A stretch of 64,000 nt of DNA, from assembly GCA_036583965.1 (NCBI GenBank), contig JAZBQD010000030.1, positions 108,474,662 to 108,538,661 of the forward strand. The letters are read 5' to 3'. A program made the translations under genes and the position numbers. Source of the stretch: Prunella strophiata. Taxonomy: Eukaryota > Chordata > Aves > Passeriformes > Prunellidae. The stretch's first letter is position 1. Every line of letters starts with the position of its first letter. Below the pieces are notes generated by a model, which saw only the letters and a list, made by a program, of their open reading frames with translations, was not told the DNA's origin and made no database searches. Below, in pieces: positions 61,382 to 64,000 of this stretch.

Positions 61382-64000
61382 CTCATCAGAGAAAATATTA
61401 CATATTCATATTACAATACCAATTTCAGAGAAAATTGCTCAAAAAGTTATACTAAACCTGAACCAAACACTAGTCTGAAATTTTTCCTCTCTGATGCATT
61501 CCTCCACCAACTGAACTGAACTGAACTTGAACTGTGGGGTTTTGAGGTCTTCATTCATCCTGAGCCAGACTTGAACAAAGGAAAGAATGAATTTGTGGTT
61601 TCTGGCTCAGCAGGATGGACTGGTTAAAAACTAGCATTTCCAGCAGGGTCTCCTTGGCTTGGAGACTTTAGGTGCTGGGATCTGCAGGGCAGAGCAGCAC
61701 CTCAGCTGGTCCATTCCCCCACTCCAGCATTTGACACAAACCTTTTCCTCTGCCCAGCACCACCCTGTCCTGCTCCACAGGTGCCAGGAGGGGATCTGTT
61801 CTGCATGAGGGCTCCAAATGCCTTCATAAATAAAGCTCTGGGGCAGAGCTGGGTCTGCCTCTGCTTTCTGGTGCCCTATTCTTCCTTTTCTAAGTAGAGG
61901 AGCCCCTGTTGGAGCACCACATGGCTCAGTGTTTAAACCTGAACATCCCTGATGTGTGTGTGCAAAACTGGACTCCCAGGGGTGTTTCTGCCTCACATTT
62001 TGGTTTTTTACCCAAGCTCTGGCCATTCATGCAGACTATGCTCTGACTTCTTCCTTCATCATGCCAGATTTAGAGTGATGAAGTGGTGGGGATGTGCTGG
62101 GAATGTGAGATAGGAACAGAGGCTAAAACTTGACTTTCTCTACTGGTTTACTCCATCATATGATCCCCTCCATTCATAAATGTTGTTTTTCTCAGTTTTG
62201 ACTGGTTTCTAAACCCTGTTAGCTCTCAAGCAGCTTTAGTTTTATCTCAGCCCATTGTGGCAGGGAGCAGGAAAATGTGGTGGTTTGTTTCCCTGGAAAT
62301 GCTCTTTTGCTGTTCTCTTCAGGCATTAATATTATGTGTTACAGCTGTTTAAAAATTCAGTGGTAATTATGCACTCCAGCAGAGATGACTTCATCAGGAT
62401 GAGGGTAGAATGCTCCTTTTTTAGCTCATGCCAGGGCAGGGAGATCTCTCCCACATTACATTTATTCTGGGAATTCAGCTGCAGCCAGGCCAGGGCTGCA
62501 CCTACACCTGGCCCTGGCTCAAGACAGCACTGGCCCTACATCAGAAGGGATGAACTGCAGCTGCTTCACAAGCCCAAATATTCTGAATTTAAACATTTCC
62601 AGTTATAAATTCAGCAAGAGGATTACTAAATGGCCATAGCAGTCTTTTCTACCACAATTTCTTCAAAAATTCACTCATCTAAACCCAGAATTGATGACAT
62701 TGTAGTATAGTTCCACTAACTTATTACCCCATTATTAACTCCCTAACTGCTCTAAAAGAGAGTGGTCCCACTTATTAAGAGAAAAAAAACTTTGTATTGC
62801 TTTTATCACAAGGAAAAGACCATTAAACACCATCACAGAAAGGCATCCTTCCCCTGTAGACAAACTGATGTGGTACAGGCAAAATGTAATGCCTGTGAAG
62901 GAAGCCAGTTCCCTGCCTAATCCTGGGCTTTAGGCAGCTTGCTGTGATTCATGATTCACTCTTGCCTTCCAAACCCCATTTGTTTCTTTAATTTTCTAAA
63001 GTTTTGGAGAGCCTTTTCCTGCACCAACTAAGGTTGCAGGGAGGCATTGATTTCCTCCTGTTCCCCTTGGTAAGAGATGTTGATTTAGTGCATGCACAAG
63101 CACCGTGCTGATGAGGCAGACAATCAGGTCTAGAGCTCTGGAGAAATCCAGGTCTTTAGCACAAAGAGCCTCCTGATGGCTATAAAATCATATTTTGGAT
63201 AACAAAACCCTTCCTAGCAAAGCAGCACAGGCAGTGCTCCTGCCAGTCAGGGTTTGTGCCCCATCTGTGCAAGCTCTGCTCAATCTGAGCACTCAAGAAG
63301 AGCACATTCACTGGCTGCCACGTTCTCAACATGTTTTCTCAGTTATTCCATCAAAGCCCAGCCAGTGGTGGTGGATATTGGCACACACCAATCAATTCCT
63401 GAGTAATACCAGCATTTCCCCTCACTTGCTGAACTTCATCTCCCAGCTTCAGGGTGTCTGTTACACTGCAGCTCTCATCAGTGGAGTGAGAAAAATATCT
63501 GCATGCAGCTGCTGAAAATCTGGTTTATTCTGGTTTATTCACCTCAGTGAACCTGACAGGCCTGTGCACCATGGCAGGGGCACAGACACAGTGCCCATTT
63601 TGAGGTCACCATTCAGTGGTGACAAGCTCTTCTTCAGTACCCCAAAATGCACCTGTGAGGTTGCCTCCAGGCTTTGCAGTGTCCACTCTCAGCATCCCCA
63701 AGCAGAGAGACTGTTGCAATGGAGACAGGAGACAACAGGGTCAGGGAGTGACCAGACAGGCTCAGCTCATGCCCAAAATTTCTATTTTACTAAGTTAATT
63801 TTCTATCTTACTGTTCTGCAGGAGGGCCATTATAAAATCAGCTATTTCTTGGAGACAGTCACAACAGTTACTGTAACTTTCACATTATTTAGGGGATCTC
63901 ACTGTGCCTGAAAGTTCCACAGGGGAATAGGCACCCCAATACAAGAGCTGCAGAAGCCTTGAACAAAAAGATATTCCTGACTGTGTAGACATTTTCTGGA
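60194..64000. other. Non-coding unique DNA, no gene recognised
   Basis: Several overlapping frames of 60-140 codons on both strands (for example two minus frames at 60555-60984 in different registers) lack any recognised domain. It contains a 35-bp T run at 61347-61381, a short TGAAC repeat at about 61511-61533 and a 10-bp tandem duplication (TCTGGTTTAT) at about 63520-63540. Confidence 0.55.
61347..61381. repeat. Poly-T run of 35 bases
   Basis: Thirty-five consecutive T, the longest homopolymer in the window. It might be the poly-A tail of a minus-strand retroposed copy, but no element is recognisable to its right. Length calls at such runs are error-prone. Confidence 0.95.

Noticed and set aside
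1..64000. CRISPR arrays, tRNA or rRNA genes, CpG islands
   Set aside because: No repeat-spacer pattern, no cloverleaf with tRNA boxes noticed, and CpG is sparse across the window. A tRNAscan or Infernal run would be needed to exclude small RNA genes fully.

Overview
The window looks like a gene-poor stretch of bird chromosome, most likely from a songbird. The evidence is the repeat content: several CR1 LINE 3' ends, each finishing in the octamer tail typical of bird CR1 (ATTCTGTG or ATTCTATG repeats), and long terminal repeats (LTRs) that resemble families I know from passerine genomes. CpG is rare throughout, poly-A and poly-T runs are common, and there is nothing bacterial such as operons, ribosome binding sites or dense long reading frames. 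I found no protein-coding exon, tRNA, rRNA or CRISPR array that I can support. The open frames present are short, overlap on both strands, or fall inside low-complexity DNA or transposable elements.  Layout. 1-8083 is unique AT-rich non-coding DNA. 8084-8554 is a young 5'-truncated CR1 (plus strand) that begins with a 26-bp hairpin. 8555-17968 is mostly unique DNA, with a strong G-quadruplex motif at 10269-10294, a tiny CR1 relic at 13049-13090 and a GC-rich segment ending in A20 at 16658-17054. 17969-18190 is a second CR1 of the same subfamily in the opposite orientation. 18191-28114 holds nothing I recognise. 28115-28625 is a minus-strand LTR-like fragment with internal 42-48 bp repeats. 31094-32862 is the most striking object: a 1.77-kb CATC/CCATC simple-sequence array with a G15 island inside it. 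33943-34290 is an old CR1 on the minus strand. 34970-35578 is an unidentified segment ending in an A-rich tract. 38225-38400 and 40335-40582 are G/T-rich and A/C-rich low-complexity tracts.  The right third holds a cluster of retroviral LTRs: an ERVL-type LTR on plus (about 48530-49024), an LTR on minus starting 108 bp further on (49132 to about 49480), and a relative of the second one, also on minus, at 56468-57000. Two short CR1 3' ends of another subfamily follow at 57971-58104 and 60104-60193. No retroviral internal genes are visible, so these LTRs are best read as solo or fragmentary.  No set of genes works together here and I see no new biological system. The observations most worth testing are the CATC array and its G15 island, the CR1 hairpin, the inverted CR1 pair, the LTR family with a compact TATA-AATAAA core, the two GC-rich or A-tailed segments of unknown origin, and the G-quadruplex motif. 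LTR and CR1 family names come from memory of consensus sequences and need RepeatMasker confirmation.
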